A stretch of DNA of 13,738 nucleotides from JBFJVD01 sp041624375 (GCA_041624375.1 JBFJVD010000049.1:1-13738), one strand, 5' to 3'. Shown: positions 6,904 through 13,127, counted from the stretch's first letter. Notes: a model not told the origin generated them from the sequence alone. A program made the numbers and translations.

Positions 6904-7194
6904 ATGAAGGAAAAGATCCTGGTTTACGGTCGACCGTATTGCGCCATGGTTCCGCCGGTGCGCGAGTTGCTCGAACGCGCCGAGGTCGATTACGAATACA
7001 CGGATATCTGGGAAGATGAGGAAGCGGCGGCGCGGGTGCGCCGCATCAACCAGGGGAACGAAACCGTTCCGACGCTGGTGTTTCCAGACGGCGCGACGAT
7101 GACAGAACCGTCACTGCGCGAGCTGCTGGGCAAACTGGCCGAAATGGGCTACCAGCTCAAACCGCGCGCCCGAAGCAGAACTGGCAGCGGCTAG
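6904..7194 (+). CDS. Glutaredoxin-like protein with a single active-site cysteine (CAMV)
   Basis: A 96-residue thioredoxin-fold protein. The sequence runs strand-KILVYGRPYC-helix, with Cys13 in CAMVPPVRELLE, then EVDYEYTDI, then NETVPTLVFPDG with the cis-Pro typical of glutaredoxins (TVPT, about 57-60), and TEPSLRELLGKL as the last helix. It matches the small glutaredoxin/mycoredoxin-like group. The usual second cysteine of CxxC is Val16, and Cys13 is the only cysteine, so it would act by a monothiol mechanism or in mixed-disulfide reduction. Start at ATG 6904 is chosen from the fold; the upstream GGGTGA is a weak SD, and GTG 6895 is an in-frame alternative. Reductant (mycothiol, bacillithiol or glutathione) unknown. 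The tail (PRARSRTGSG) is unstructured. Confidence 0.82.
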   Translation: MKEKILVYGRPYCAMVPPVRELLERAEVDYEYTDIWEDEEAAARVRRINQGNETVPTLVFPDGATMTEPSLRELLGKLAEMGYQLKPRARSRTGSG

Positions 7195-7328
7195 CCCCGG
7201 CGTTCGGCCGCGAACCCTCCAGCGAAGTCCGCCAATTCAATCGCCCTCGCTTGGCCCTCCGAGGACAGCATATTCACCTTCCCGCAGAGGGTCTCCGGCG
7301 CTCCACTCCCAACTCATCGCCAAACATC

Positions 7329-7356
7329 TTGACGGAACACCCACCCAGCTTAGAAT
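7329..7356 (+). promoter_or_regulatory. Sigma70-like promoter for the CPT-like kinase gene
   Basis: TTGACG (7329-7334) and TAGAAT (7351-7356), each 5 of 6 matches to consensus, are separated by 16 bp. Transcription would start near 7363, about 90 bases ahead of the ATG at 7455. This is the best promoter match I found in the window; the rest of the 7195-7454 gap holds nothing else I recognise. Confidence 0.5.
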
Positions 7357-7454
7357 CGTCCGCGGGCCGTGGACGAGCTCCGCCTGCGGATCAGCCGCAG
7401 CTATCCACGACCGGCCTCCTGCGGCCCGGGCCCGGTCGGGTGGAGGTCGCTTCC

Positions 7455-8060
7455 ATGAGCGTCCACGGTCGGGTCGTGTTCCTTAACGGCACCTCGAGTT
7501 CAGGCAAATCGAGCCTGCTGCGCGCCATCCAGGCGCAAAGCGCACGCCCGTTTCTCGAGCTGGGACTGGACCGCTTCATCTGGTCGCTGCCAAAAGCCTA
7601 TCTCGATGCGCCTCTTTGGCATGAGGTCTTCCGTTACCATCGCCGGGGCGGTGAGCTGCGCATCACGCCAGGGCCGCTCGGCGACCGCCTGGTCAGCGGC
7701 ATGCACGCCGCCATCGCCGCCGTCGCCCGCGCGGGGCTGGATGTACTCGCCGACCATGTCCTGCTTTCCCCGCATTGGGTGCGCCACTGCGCCGTAGCGT
7801 TGGATGGGCTGCCGGCCTACCTGGTCGGGATCCGCTGCCCGCTCGAGGTGCTTGAAGCGCGCGAACGAGAGCGCGGCGACCGCACCCTGGGCCAGGCGCG
7901 TGCCCAATACGACCTGGTGCATGCCCACGCCCACTACGATCTCGAGGTTGACACTTCCGTTGACACGGCGGAGTCCGGCGCACGGGCGGTTCTCGCCCGT
8001 CTGGAGTCGGGCGCGCTGCCCACGGCCTTGGCGAAACTTCGCGACCAGCGCAGGCCATGA
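7455..8060 (+). CDS. Chloramphenicol phosphotransferase-like kinase
   Basis: A 201-residue P-loop kinase. ATG 7455 follows GGAGG (7442-7446) by 8 bases; a longer in-frame reading from 7251 is rejected because it is low-complexity and has no SD. Family features: P-loop NGTSSSGKSS (Lys18, Ser19), ELGLDRFIWSLP with Asp39 at the position of the catalytic Asp of the Streptomyces venezuelae enzyme, DVLADHVLL, YLVGIRCPLEVLEARERERGDR with the lid arginines, and VHAHAHYDLEVDTS near the end. The known enzyme phosphorylates the C-3 hydroxyl of chloramphenicol in a producer. Distant homologues like this one are widespread and mostly untested, so the substrate is open. The 'VDTSVDT' segment makes a DNA direct repeat GTTGACAC that is coding, not regulatory. 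Confidence 0.88.
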   Translation: MSVHGRVVFLNGTSSSGKSSLLRAIQAQSARPFLELGLDRFIWSLPKAYLDAPLWHEVFRYHRRGGELRITPGPLGDRLVSGMHAAIAAVARAGLDVLADHVLLSPHWVRHCAVALDGLPAYLVGIRCPLEVLEARERERGDRTLGQARAQYDLVHAHAHYDLEVDTSVDTAESGARAVLARLESGALPTALAKLRDQRRP

Positions 8061-8128
8061 GTCCCCACGCACCGGATCACCATGCAGATGCACGAGGAAG
8101 GACAGCTGATTCCATAGTTTCGCGCAGC

Positions 8129-8406
8129 ATGCTCGTCGATCTCATCGGTTGGACGGGGCGACCCTGCTGTTGATCGCCTACCCTCTGGTGTCGGCCCGCA
8201 GGGTTCAGGGGGATGCCGCCCGCTACCAGCTGCCGAATCTCTTCGGGAGTGGATTCCTGATCCTCAACTCCCTCTATTACGGAGCCTACCCTTCCGCCGG
8301 TGTAAATGTCTTCTAGATCGGCATCGCGCTCTATGCCCTGGCGCGGGGCCAACGCGGCGCGCAATTGGAGGTGGCCGCGCAGGAACAACCGCCCGCTTCC
8401 TCGTGA
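8129..8406 (+). pseudogene. CBU_0592-family small membrane protein gene, broken by a frameshift and a TAG
   Basis: ATG 8129 begins MLVDLIGWTG, then the frame is lost in the run GGGG (8155-8158). One missing G would restore GATLLLIAYPLVSARR and the downstream QLPNLFGSGFLILNSLYYGAY (8158 onward). That frame is then cut by TAG at 8314-8316 in NVF-stop-IGIALYALAR, where this family has Trp (TGG to TAG), and runs on to TGA at 8404-8406. Intact, the product would be about 92 residues with three membrane helices, matching the family of short membrane proteins that start MLIDLIGW and contain LLNL-x-G and W-IG-ALYAL. Function of the family is unknown. Two independent lesions argue for a real pseudogene, though the G-run deletion alone could be a sequencing error. 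Confidence 0.78.
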
Positions 8407-8478
8407 CCTTCGACACTGCCGAGCGAACCCCCGGCTGTGGATGATCACTATCAACTTGCAGCTTGAGGAGGGTGGCCC

Positions 8479-9036
8479 ATGACCCGATGGACCCATTTTC
8501 GGACGCCGCTTCTGTTGCTGATCTTCGGCCTGCTTCTGCAGGCCTGCGGGGGCGGCGGATTGTCGGTTGGCGACAAGGCGCCGGAGTTCAGTCTGCCTGC
8601 GACCGACGGCAATGAAGTCTCGCTGTCGCAGTACAAAGGCGTGAAGCCGGTCTTGCTTTACTTCCATATGGCGCTTGGTTGACCGCCCTGTATGCAGCAG
8701 ATCGTGGATCTGCAAACAGACCCGGCGTTCCAGGCACTGGATGTCGCCTTCTTGAGTATCGCCTTCGACTCTCCGGCTGAGCTCTCGGCCGGCGCTGTCG
8801 AGTACGGCATCGTCGGCGTTCCCCTGCTGACGGATGTCAACCAGCAGGTCTCGGAAGCCTACGACGTCCTCCAGTGGGCTGTCCGGACCGGCGAGCCAGG
8901 GCACACCTTCGTGCTGGTCGATGCCGATGGCAATGTGGCCTGGATCCAGGACTACGGCGCACCGGAAAACGGCGGTGTGATGTACGTCCCGGTTCCCGAC
9001 CTGGTAAGTCAGATCGAGACCCACCTTCAGGAGTAG
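8479..9036 (+). CDS. Redoxin-domain lipoprotein, probable selenoprotein with TGA-encoded Sec in a UxxC site
   Basis: One gene read through TGA 8680-8682, giving 185 residues with Sec68. AGGAGG (8466-8471) lies 7 bases before the ATG. Signal helix about 10-20, lipobox LQAC with lipid Cys23, then GGGG and a peroxiredoxin/AhpC-TSA domain: VGDKAPEFSLPATDGNEVSL (about 30-49), YKGVKPVLLYFHMALG, then Sec68-Pro-Pro-Cys71, MQQIVDLQ, VAFLSIAFDSPAEL, GVPLLTDVNQQVSEAYDVLQ, HTFVLVDADGNVAWIQDYG and the terminal helix. In Cys-containing relatives the residue at the TGA position is the catalytic cysteine. A hairpin with SECIS-like placement follows (8684-8727). The protein would reduce peroxides or disulfides outside the membrane. 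A plain nonsense mutation of TGC is the alternative; the intact, well-conserved downstream frame speaks against it. Confidence 0.88.
8684..8727 (+). promoter_or_regulatory. Candidate bacterial SECIS hairpin downstream of the in-frame TGA
   Basis: The RNA just after the TGA can fold into a stem-loop. The upper stem GCAGATC (8697-8703) pairs perfectly with GATCTGC (8707-8713), with apical loop GUG (8704-8706). Below an internal loop, CTGT (8688-8691) pairs with ACAG (8716-8719), and lower still CGCC (8684-8687) pairs with GGCG (8724-8727). The apical G-U lies about 22-23 nt after the TGA, close to the placement of the SelB-contacting G-U in E. coli fdhF, and the TGA is followed by C as in fdhF. 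The fold is seen; SelB binding is inferred. Confidence 0.7.
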
Positions 9037-9041
9037 TTCAG

Positions 9042-9076
9042 GTGCGCGGGGCGGCGGATGGATCGCCGCCCCGCAC
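9042..9076 (+). terminator. GC-rich hairpin after the redoxin gene
   Basis: GCGGGGCGGCG (9046-9056) is the exact reverse complement of CGCCGCCCCGC (9064-9074), with a 7-nt loop; GTGC/GCAC pairing can extend the base across a bulge. It begins about 6-10 bp after the stop codon at 9036. It lacks a U-run but is the strongest GC stem in the window, and it fits a transcript end. The rest of the gap to 9262 shows isolated -10-like TAGAAT (9132-9137) and TACAAT (9204-9209) without good -35 boxes. Confidence 0.6.
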
Positions 9077-9262
9077 GCTCCAAAGTCGCCAATCCGGCTT
9101 CCCCCCAGAGGCTGGCCGATTCCCGGCAGTTTAGAATGTACACAGGCCTGGTCGACAACGATGAGGGGGCGGGGGCCGACGCGCGCAAGGGCTGGCGCAA
9201 GCTTACAATCGGCAGCGCGTGGTCGGCCGGATGCAGGACCACCGGGCCTGGGCGCGAGTTCC

Positions 9263-9889
9263 ATGCACCAGAAAGGCCTCGGCAGCAAACGAAACCTGAT
9301 CCTGGCAGCGGCGCTGACGCTGGCATTGACGGCCTGCTTCGGCCCAGGTGTGGATCCGGCGATTCTGGGGGAGGAGGGCTGCCGGCCGCCCTGTTGGAAG
9401 GGAATCGTCCCGGGAACGACAACTGAATCCGAAGCGATCGAGGCGCTTCAAGCCCGGCGGACCCCAGGGCCAACCGCCCCGGAACTCGAATTGCAGGATG
9501 AAGGGCTCGTTTGGTCCAGCGGTCCGTTCGGGACGCGAGTTCGACTTGAAATGGAGGCGGATCTCATCACCGCCCTTCGATTGGCGCCGCGGCGAACTCG
9601 CCTCACCGACGCCGTGGCGGTCCTTGGCCAGCCGGAGGCCTTTCTCGGCGGGGCCCAGGGCGCGGAGGGCTACCAGCTGGTGGTCTACTATCCCACGCGC
9701 GGCGTGGTATTGGGAGCCAGCGGACGAGCCGGCTCAAGTCCGTCCGGCCAACCCGCGACGGCAGGGCTGACGGTGACGGCTGCTTTCTTCACACAGCCCG
9801 CCGACCTTTCCAGCCTCCTCGCCGCATTCCATGGAACCTCGCCGGCCAGGCTGCTGCTTCCCTACGTCCGGTCGTGGCCGGAGCGTTGA
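9263..9889 (+). CDS. Hypothetical lipoprotein with a CxPPCWKGIxPG motif
   Basis: A 208-residue protein. ATG 9263 was chosen because it opens a clean signal peptide: basic KGLGSKRN, hydrophobic core, lipobox LTAC with Cys25. Upstream in-frame starts add Arg-rich non-signal sequence. No convincing SD is seen (only GCGAG). Right after the tether comes GCRPPCWKGIVPGTTTESEAIEAL (about 39-62): a Cys pair (Cys40, Cys44) followed by a G-I-x-P-G-x-T turn and helix, which resembles the start of a SmpA/BamE-like or similar alpha-beta unit. The rest has short strands with a second helix (RLTDAVAVLGQPEAFLGG) that may be a second copy of the same helix type, then LVVYYPTRGVVL. I do not recognise a named family; function unknown. 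Confidence 0.75.
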   Translation: MHQKGLGSKRNLILAAALTLALTACFGPGVDPAILGEEGCRPPCWKGIVPGTTTESEAIEALQARRTPGPTAPELELQDEGLVWSSGPFGTRVRLEMEADLITALRLAPRRTRLTDAVAVLGQPEAFLGGAQGAEGYQLVVYYPTRGVVLGASGRAGSSPSGQPATAGLTVTAAFFTQPADLSSLLAAFHGTSPARLLLPYVRSWPER

Positions 9890-9923
9890 CAATTGGCCCC
9901 TTTCGAGCGAAGGATGGCGGAGC

Positions 9924-10259
9924 ATGCGAAAAGGCGCGCTGATCCTTCTGTATCTTGTTGTCGCCGGCTTGCAGGCCTGGGATTCGGGCGCGACCGACGC
10001 CGGCGCCCTCATTCTGGCCGGGATCGCCATCGCCCTGCTGATCCCGGTGGCAGCCATCGCCGGCTCGAGGACCGCGACCTGGCACCTGGCCGCCTGGCTC
10101 GGAACGGTGGCACTGCTCGTGATCACGCGCCTGCTCGCCCCGGCCCCGCTTCCCGGTTTGCTGCTGATCGCCACGCTTGCCGGGATCGTGCTTTTCGCCG
10201 ACGTGATGCTGGCAGGCTATGGCAGCCCTCAAGTCCCTCCGGGCGGCAGCGTCGAGTGA
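9924..10259 (+). CDS. Small four-helix membrane protein of unknown function
   Basis: A 111-residue protein. ATG 9924 follows AAGGAT (9910-9915) by 8 bases; a longer frame from 9831 would overlap the preceding lipoprotein gene and is not supported. Four hydrophobic segments are visible (about 5-19, 27-47, 53-71, 76-99) with very short loops and a Pro/Gly-rich tail (GSPQVPPGGSVE). No motif suggests a function. The gap to the lipoprotein gene is 34 bp, so they may be co-transcribed. Confidence 0.65.
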   Translation: MRKGALILLYLVVAGLQAWDSGATDAGALILAGIAIALLIPVAAIAGSRTATWHLAAWLGTVALLVITRLLAPAPLPGLLLIATLAGIVLFADVMLAGYGSPQVPPGGSVE

Positions 10260-10318
10260 GACTTCGCTGCGCCCCGGCCTCGAAGGCGCTCAACAACCAA
10301 CCCTAAAGGAGGTAGGCC

Positions 10319-10993
10319 GTGAGTCCTGTGAACACGCTGCGGGCGGCTGCAGTCGCCGCACTCGTCGCCACGGCGGCTGTGCTGGTGATGGGCTTCACCC
10401 TGCGCGCCGCCGAGCCCGGGCTCCGGATCCAGCCGAGCGTGCCGGCCGTCCCGGCAGAAGTGTTCGTGCGCGCCACCAACGCGGCGCCCGAGCTGGCGCT
10501 CCGCTTCTTCGCCGCCGACTCACTCTTCATCCTCAGCTACCTGATGGTGTTTGTCGGCCTGGCGGCGGTGGTGGCACAGCATTCGCCGGGCTTTGCCCGG
10601 CTCGGACTCGCAGCTGGCACAGCCGCTGCGGCGTTGGATGCCATCGAGAACGCTTTCTTCATCAATTACGCCTCGCTGGCGAGCGCCGGCGTGCCGCTCA
10701 GCGATCCGGCGCTCCCGCTGATCTTCAACCTGGGAAATCTGAAGTGGATGGCCGCATTCGCCGCCCTTTACGCCTTCGGCTTGCCCTGGCCACGCGAGGG
10801 AGCCCTCGACTGGGTGCTCAGCGGCCTGATGCTGCTGTTCCCACTCTTTGGGGTGATCGGTGTGGCCCAGCCGGACCTGATCGAGGCGCGCGGTTTCTTC
10901 TTTCTCGTCGGCATGCCGCTGTTCGCCTGGACACTGTGGCGTCGAAGCGGCCAAAAACCGGCCGCTTCGATGGGCTTTGCCAAGACCAGCTAG
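10319..10993 (+). CDS. Six-helix membrane protein of unknown function, GTG start
   Basis: A 224-residue protein starting at GTG 10319, with the near-perfect SD AAAGGAGGT (10305-10313) 5 bases upstream, the strongest ribosome site in the window. Helices are about 8-26, 66-86, 93-113, 141-156, 164-183 and 191-207, with one outer loop of about 40 residues (27-65) after helix 1. Helix 3 contains the charged segment DAIENA (107-112), unusual inside a membrane and so a likely functional site. I could not assign a family. The Ddn-like gene begins 21 bp downstream, suggesting an operon. Confidence 0.72.
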   Translation: MSPVNTLRAAAVAALVATAAVLVMGFTLRAAEPGLRIQPSVPAVPAEVFVRATNAAPELALRFFAADSLFILSYLMVFVGLAAVVAQHSPGFARLGLAAGTAAAALDAIENAFFINYASLASAGVPLSDPALPLIFNLGNLKWMAAFAALYAFGLPWPREGALDWVLSGLMLLFPLFGVIGVAQPDLIEARGFFFLVGMPLFAWTLWRRSGQKPAASMGFAKTS

Positions 10994-11014
10994 CCCGGAA
11001 GGCAGGATCAAGCC

Positions 11015-11476
11015 ATGCCCGCAGATTGGGTACTCAATCGACTCGGAAACCCGTTCGTGACCTTGCTGCTCCGCTCGCCTTTCCACGGGATGCTGAGCGA
11101 CCAGCTGCTCTTGATCACGGTCACCGGGCGCCGCAGCGGCCGGCGATACACCACACCGGCGAATTACCAGCGAGATAACGGCTGCCTCTGGATTGTGAGC
11201 CGCCGCCGGCGCACCTGGTGGCGCAACCTGCGCGGGGGCGCGCCGGTAACGCTGCTGCTCAAGGGAAAGCGGGTAGGCGGCAGGGGGGAGGTCCAGGAAG
11301 AGCCGTCAACCGTCGCCTCACAACTGGGAGCCTACATCGCCCGCCGGCCGGCGATGGCGCCGGCATTTGCGGTGACGCTGGACAACGATGGGAGGCCCCG
11401 CGCGGAAGACCTGCAGCTCGCTGCGGAATCCCGGGTGATGGTCCGGATCGTGGTTGTTGCGGAACCCGCCGCCTAA
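11015..11476 (+). CDS. Ddn-like nitroreductase / deazaflavin (F420)-dependent oxidoreductase
   Basis: A 153-residue protein of the split-barrel Ddn family (nitroreductase family deazaflavin-dependent oxidoreductase). ATG 11015 follows AGGA (11004-11007) by 7 bases. Signature: LLLITVTGRRSGRRYTTPAN (about 31-50; TGRRSG contacts the F420 phosphate in related structures), YQRDNGCLWIVSRR, then WWRNLRGGAPVTLLLKGK (about 68-85), the shared 'W-x-x-N-L' strand-turn, and a C-terminal helical part. Relatives reduce quinones or activate nitroimidazole drugs with F420H2. The family strongly implies the host makes F420, consistent with the LLM enzyme at the left edge. Natural substrate unknown. It follows the membrane protein gene by 21 bp. 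Confidence 0.88.
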   Translation: MPADWVLNRLGNPFVTLLLRSPFHGMLSDQLLLITVTGRRSGRRYTTPANYQRDNGCLWIVSRRRRTWWRNLRGGAPVTLLLKGKRVGGRGEVQEEPSTVASQLGAYIARRPAMAPAFAVTLDNDGRPRAEDLQLAAESRVMVRIVVVAEPAA

Positions 11477-11527
11477 CAGGAGGATGCGCGGCTTGCTGCA
11501 GAGGAGTCAGGCTGCTGGCGGATCGCC

Positions 11528-12517
11528 ATGAAAGCTGCACGCCTGCGCAAACGGCTTGAGACAGCAAGGCGCCAATTCGAACGGGCTGTGTTCAGGTTCG
11601 AGCGCGGCCCAAGCGGCGCCTTCGTCGCCACCGACCGGTTCAAGTACCCCGCAGACCAGGTGATCGCTGCCGGGGTCTGGGGTGCCTGGTCGATCAAGGA
11701 TCTCCTGTGCGTGCTGGCCGAACAGGAGGCGCGCTGCGAGGCCTGGTGCGCGGCAGGCGCGCGAGGGGAGCTTGAAGGCCCGCAGTGGCAGGATTCGGAG
11801 TCTGTGCCGGCGGCCTGGCGGCGCAGCTGCCGTCCGCAGGGAGTCGACTCGGTCGTAGCCAGGTGGCGGGGGAGCTTCGGACCCTTGCTGCATGCGCTGG
11901 ATAAGGTTCCCGAGAACAGGGTGCAGCGTGCCGCAGAAGGCCTCGATGCGCAGTTGATCGAGGGTTACGAGCGCTCCAAGAAGCGCATCCGGCGCTGGAT
12001 GCGCCGGCGGCCAGGCGGCCAGCTCAAGAAGGAAACCCTGCTCGAACGCATCCATACCGAGCGGCGTCGGCTGGAGAAGAACCTCCGGCGCCTTGACGAT
12101 TCTCGCCTGACCGAACCCGGCGTCGTGAACGAGTGGTCGGTGAAGGACATCCTGACGCATCTCATCGATTGGGAGCAGCGTCTGCTCAAATGGATCGGCG
12201 CCGGCCGCAGCGGTGAGCCGGTTGAGATTCCTGCAGCGGGCTACGGCTGGGCCGACCTCGACGCCCTCAACGATGCGATCTTCCAGGCCAACCGCGACCG
12301 CCCGCTCCTCGAGGTGCTCGCAGCTTTCGTCGAATCCCGGCAGCAAGCGCTCGAGCTGATCGAATCGCTCTCCGAATCCGAGATCTTTGAGCCGGGCTAT
12401 TACGCCTGGCTTGGGAAGAGCAACTTGCTGAGCTACATCCTGGCCAACACCGCCAATCATGACCGCTGGGCCAAGGAGCGCATTCGCGCCTGGCTCAAGT
12501 CGCGCGGCACCGATTAG
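11528..12517 (+). CDS. Tandem ClbS/DfsB (DinB-like) four-helix-bundle protein, first copy degenerate
   Basis: A 329-residue protein made of two copies of one domain. Copy 2 (about 168-329) is a typical ClbS/DfsB domain: LLERIHTERRRLEKNLRRL, VVNEWSVKDILTHLIDWEQRLLKW (His211) and LANTANHDRWAKERIRAWLKS (His311). Copy 1 (about 1-163) keeps the pattern: LRKRLETARRQFERAV, VWGAWSIKDLLCVLAEQEARCEAW and YERSKKRIRRWMRRR. The aligned His positions are Val62 and about Gly146, so copy 1 probably cannot bind the metal. DinB-fold proteins are metal-dependent thiol transferases or hydrolases; ClbS is a colibactin self-resistance cyclopropane hydrolase. Substrate here unknown. Start ATG 11528 has only a weak SD, GGCGG, 6 bases upstream. 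Confidence 0.86.
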   Translation: MKAARLRKRLETARRQFERAVFRFERGPSGAFVATDRFKYPADQVIAAGVWGAWSIKDLLCVLAEQEARCEAWCAAGARGELEGPQWQDSESVPAAWRRSCRPQGVDSVVARWRGSFGPLLHALDKVPENRVQRAAEGLDAQLIEGYERSKKRIRRWMRRRPGGQLKKETLLERIHTERRRLEKNLRRLDDSRLTEPGVVNEWSVKDILTHLIDWEQRLLKWIGAGRSGEPVEIPAAGYGWADLDALNDAIFQANRDRPLLEVLAAFVESRQQALELIESLSESEIFEPGYYAWLGKSNLLSYILANTANHDRWAKERIRAWLKSRGTD

Positions 12518-12549
12518 CAGGCTTTCTTATTCAAAGCGAGAGGGGACGG

Positions 12550-12915
12550 ATGCGCGTCTTCGATTTCTCCGCCGAAAACGCAGACCGGGTGGACGCCCAT
12601 GGAAGCCGAGGCGCTTCCTTCAGCCGGATCTACCCGCGCTCGCCGGGTGCGAGCGATCTTTACTTCGGCTGCATGTACCTCGAGCCGGGCGGCCGGTTGG
12701 GGCGGCACCCAGCCGCCGGCGATCAATGGTTCCTCATCATCCAGGGCGGCGGCACTGTGCAGGGGGAGGACGGCCCGCTGCGCGTCGGCCCCGGCAGCGC
12801 GGTCTTCTGGGCGGCGGGCGAGCCGCACGAAACGCGCGCCGGCCGCCACGGTCTGACGGCACTGGTCGTTGAGGGGACACAGCTCGCGCCAGTGGAGGAG
12901 CAGCTGGACATATAA
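12550..12915 (+). CDS. Single-domain cupin protein
   Basis: A 121-residue cupin; AGGGGA (12541-12546) lies just before ATG 12550. The barrel strands FGCMYLEPGGRLGRHPAAGDQWFLIIQGGGTV (about 39-70) hold a variant of motif 1: His53 is present, the second His is replaced by Ala and the usual Glu is Gln59. Motif 2, VGPGSAVFWAAGEPHETRA (about 79-97), keeps His93. With only two of the four usual ligands it may bind metal weakly or act as a small-molecule binder; some cupins of this size do so. Function cannot be assigned. It is 32 bp after the ClbS/DfsB gene, perhaps co-transcribed, and converges on the small minus-strand gene at 12942. Confidence 0.83.
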   Translation: MRVFDFSAENADRVDAHGSRGASFSRIYPRSPGASDLYFGCMYLEPGGRLGRHPAAGDQWFLIIQGGGTVQGEDGPLRVGPGSAVFWAAGEPHETRAGRHGLTALVVEGTQLAPVEEQLDI

Positions 12916-12941
12916 ACCTGAACCAGGCGTCGGCTCCCACC

Positions 12942-13127
12942 TCAACCAAGACCGCGCATGGCGAGCAAAACCATGAAGATCAGACCGCAGACCGCGAGCG
13001 CGCCCACCGCCAGCAGGATCCCCCCGAGCCGTCGCTGATTGCGAAACAGAAACACCGCCCCGAGGACGATGAGCAGGACTCCGAGCAGGCTGACCAGACC
13101 GACGGGCAGCGAACTTAAGATCGACAT
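12942..13127 (-). CDS. Small two-helix membrane protein
   Basis: A 61-residue protein on the minus strand with GGAGGAA (plus-strand 13136-13142) 8 bases before its ATG. Two hydrophobic helices (about 5-28 and 34-57) are linked by a basic turn, FRNQRRLGG, so both ends probably face outward. No motif or family recognised. The good SD and the alternating membrane/basic composition make it a real gene despite its size. A 25-codon frame upstream overlaps its start (13115-13192). Confidence 0.68.
   Translation of the reverse strand: MSILSSLPVGLVSLLGVLLIVLGAVFLFRNQRRLGGILLAVGALAVCGLIFMVLLAMRGLG

Noticed and set aside
7947..7966. Direct repeat GTTGACAC ... GTTGACAC
   Set aside because: It encodes the VDTSVDT segment inside the CPT-like gene and is explained by the protein.
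8692..9036. Separate gene starting at ATG 8692 (MQQIVDLQ)
   Set aside because: It has no SD, starts in the middle of the redoxin fold just after the active-site Cys, and is in frame with the upstream half; read-through of the TGA explains both parts.
9886..9891. Consensus -35 box TTGACA ahead of the membrane protein gene at 9924
   Set aside because: The position 16-18 bp downstream shows no -10-like hexamer (it reads around GAAGGA), so it is probably chance at the gene end.
11484..11531. 15-codon leader ORF ending in ATGA overlap with the ClbS/DfsB gene
   Set aside because: AGGAGG is directly adjacent to its ATG (no spacer), so it would not be efficiently translated; the overlap alone is weak evidence.
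12916..12941. Bidirectional terminator between the convergent cupin and small membrane protein genes
   Set aside because: Only 4-bp inverted matches (CCTG/CAGG) are visible; too short to support.
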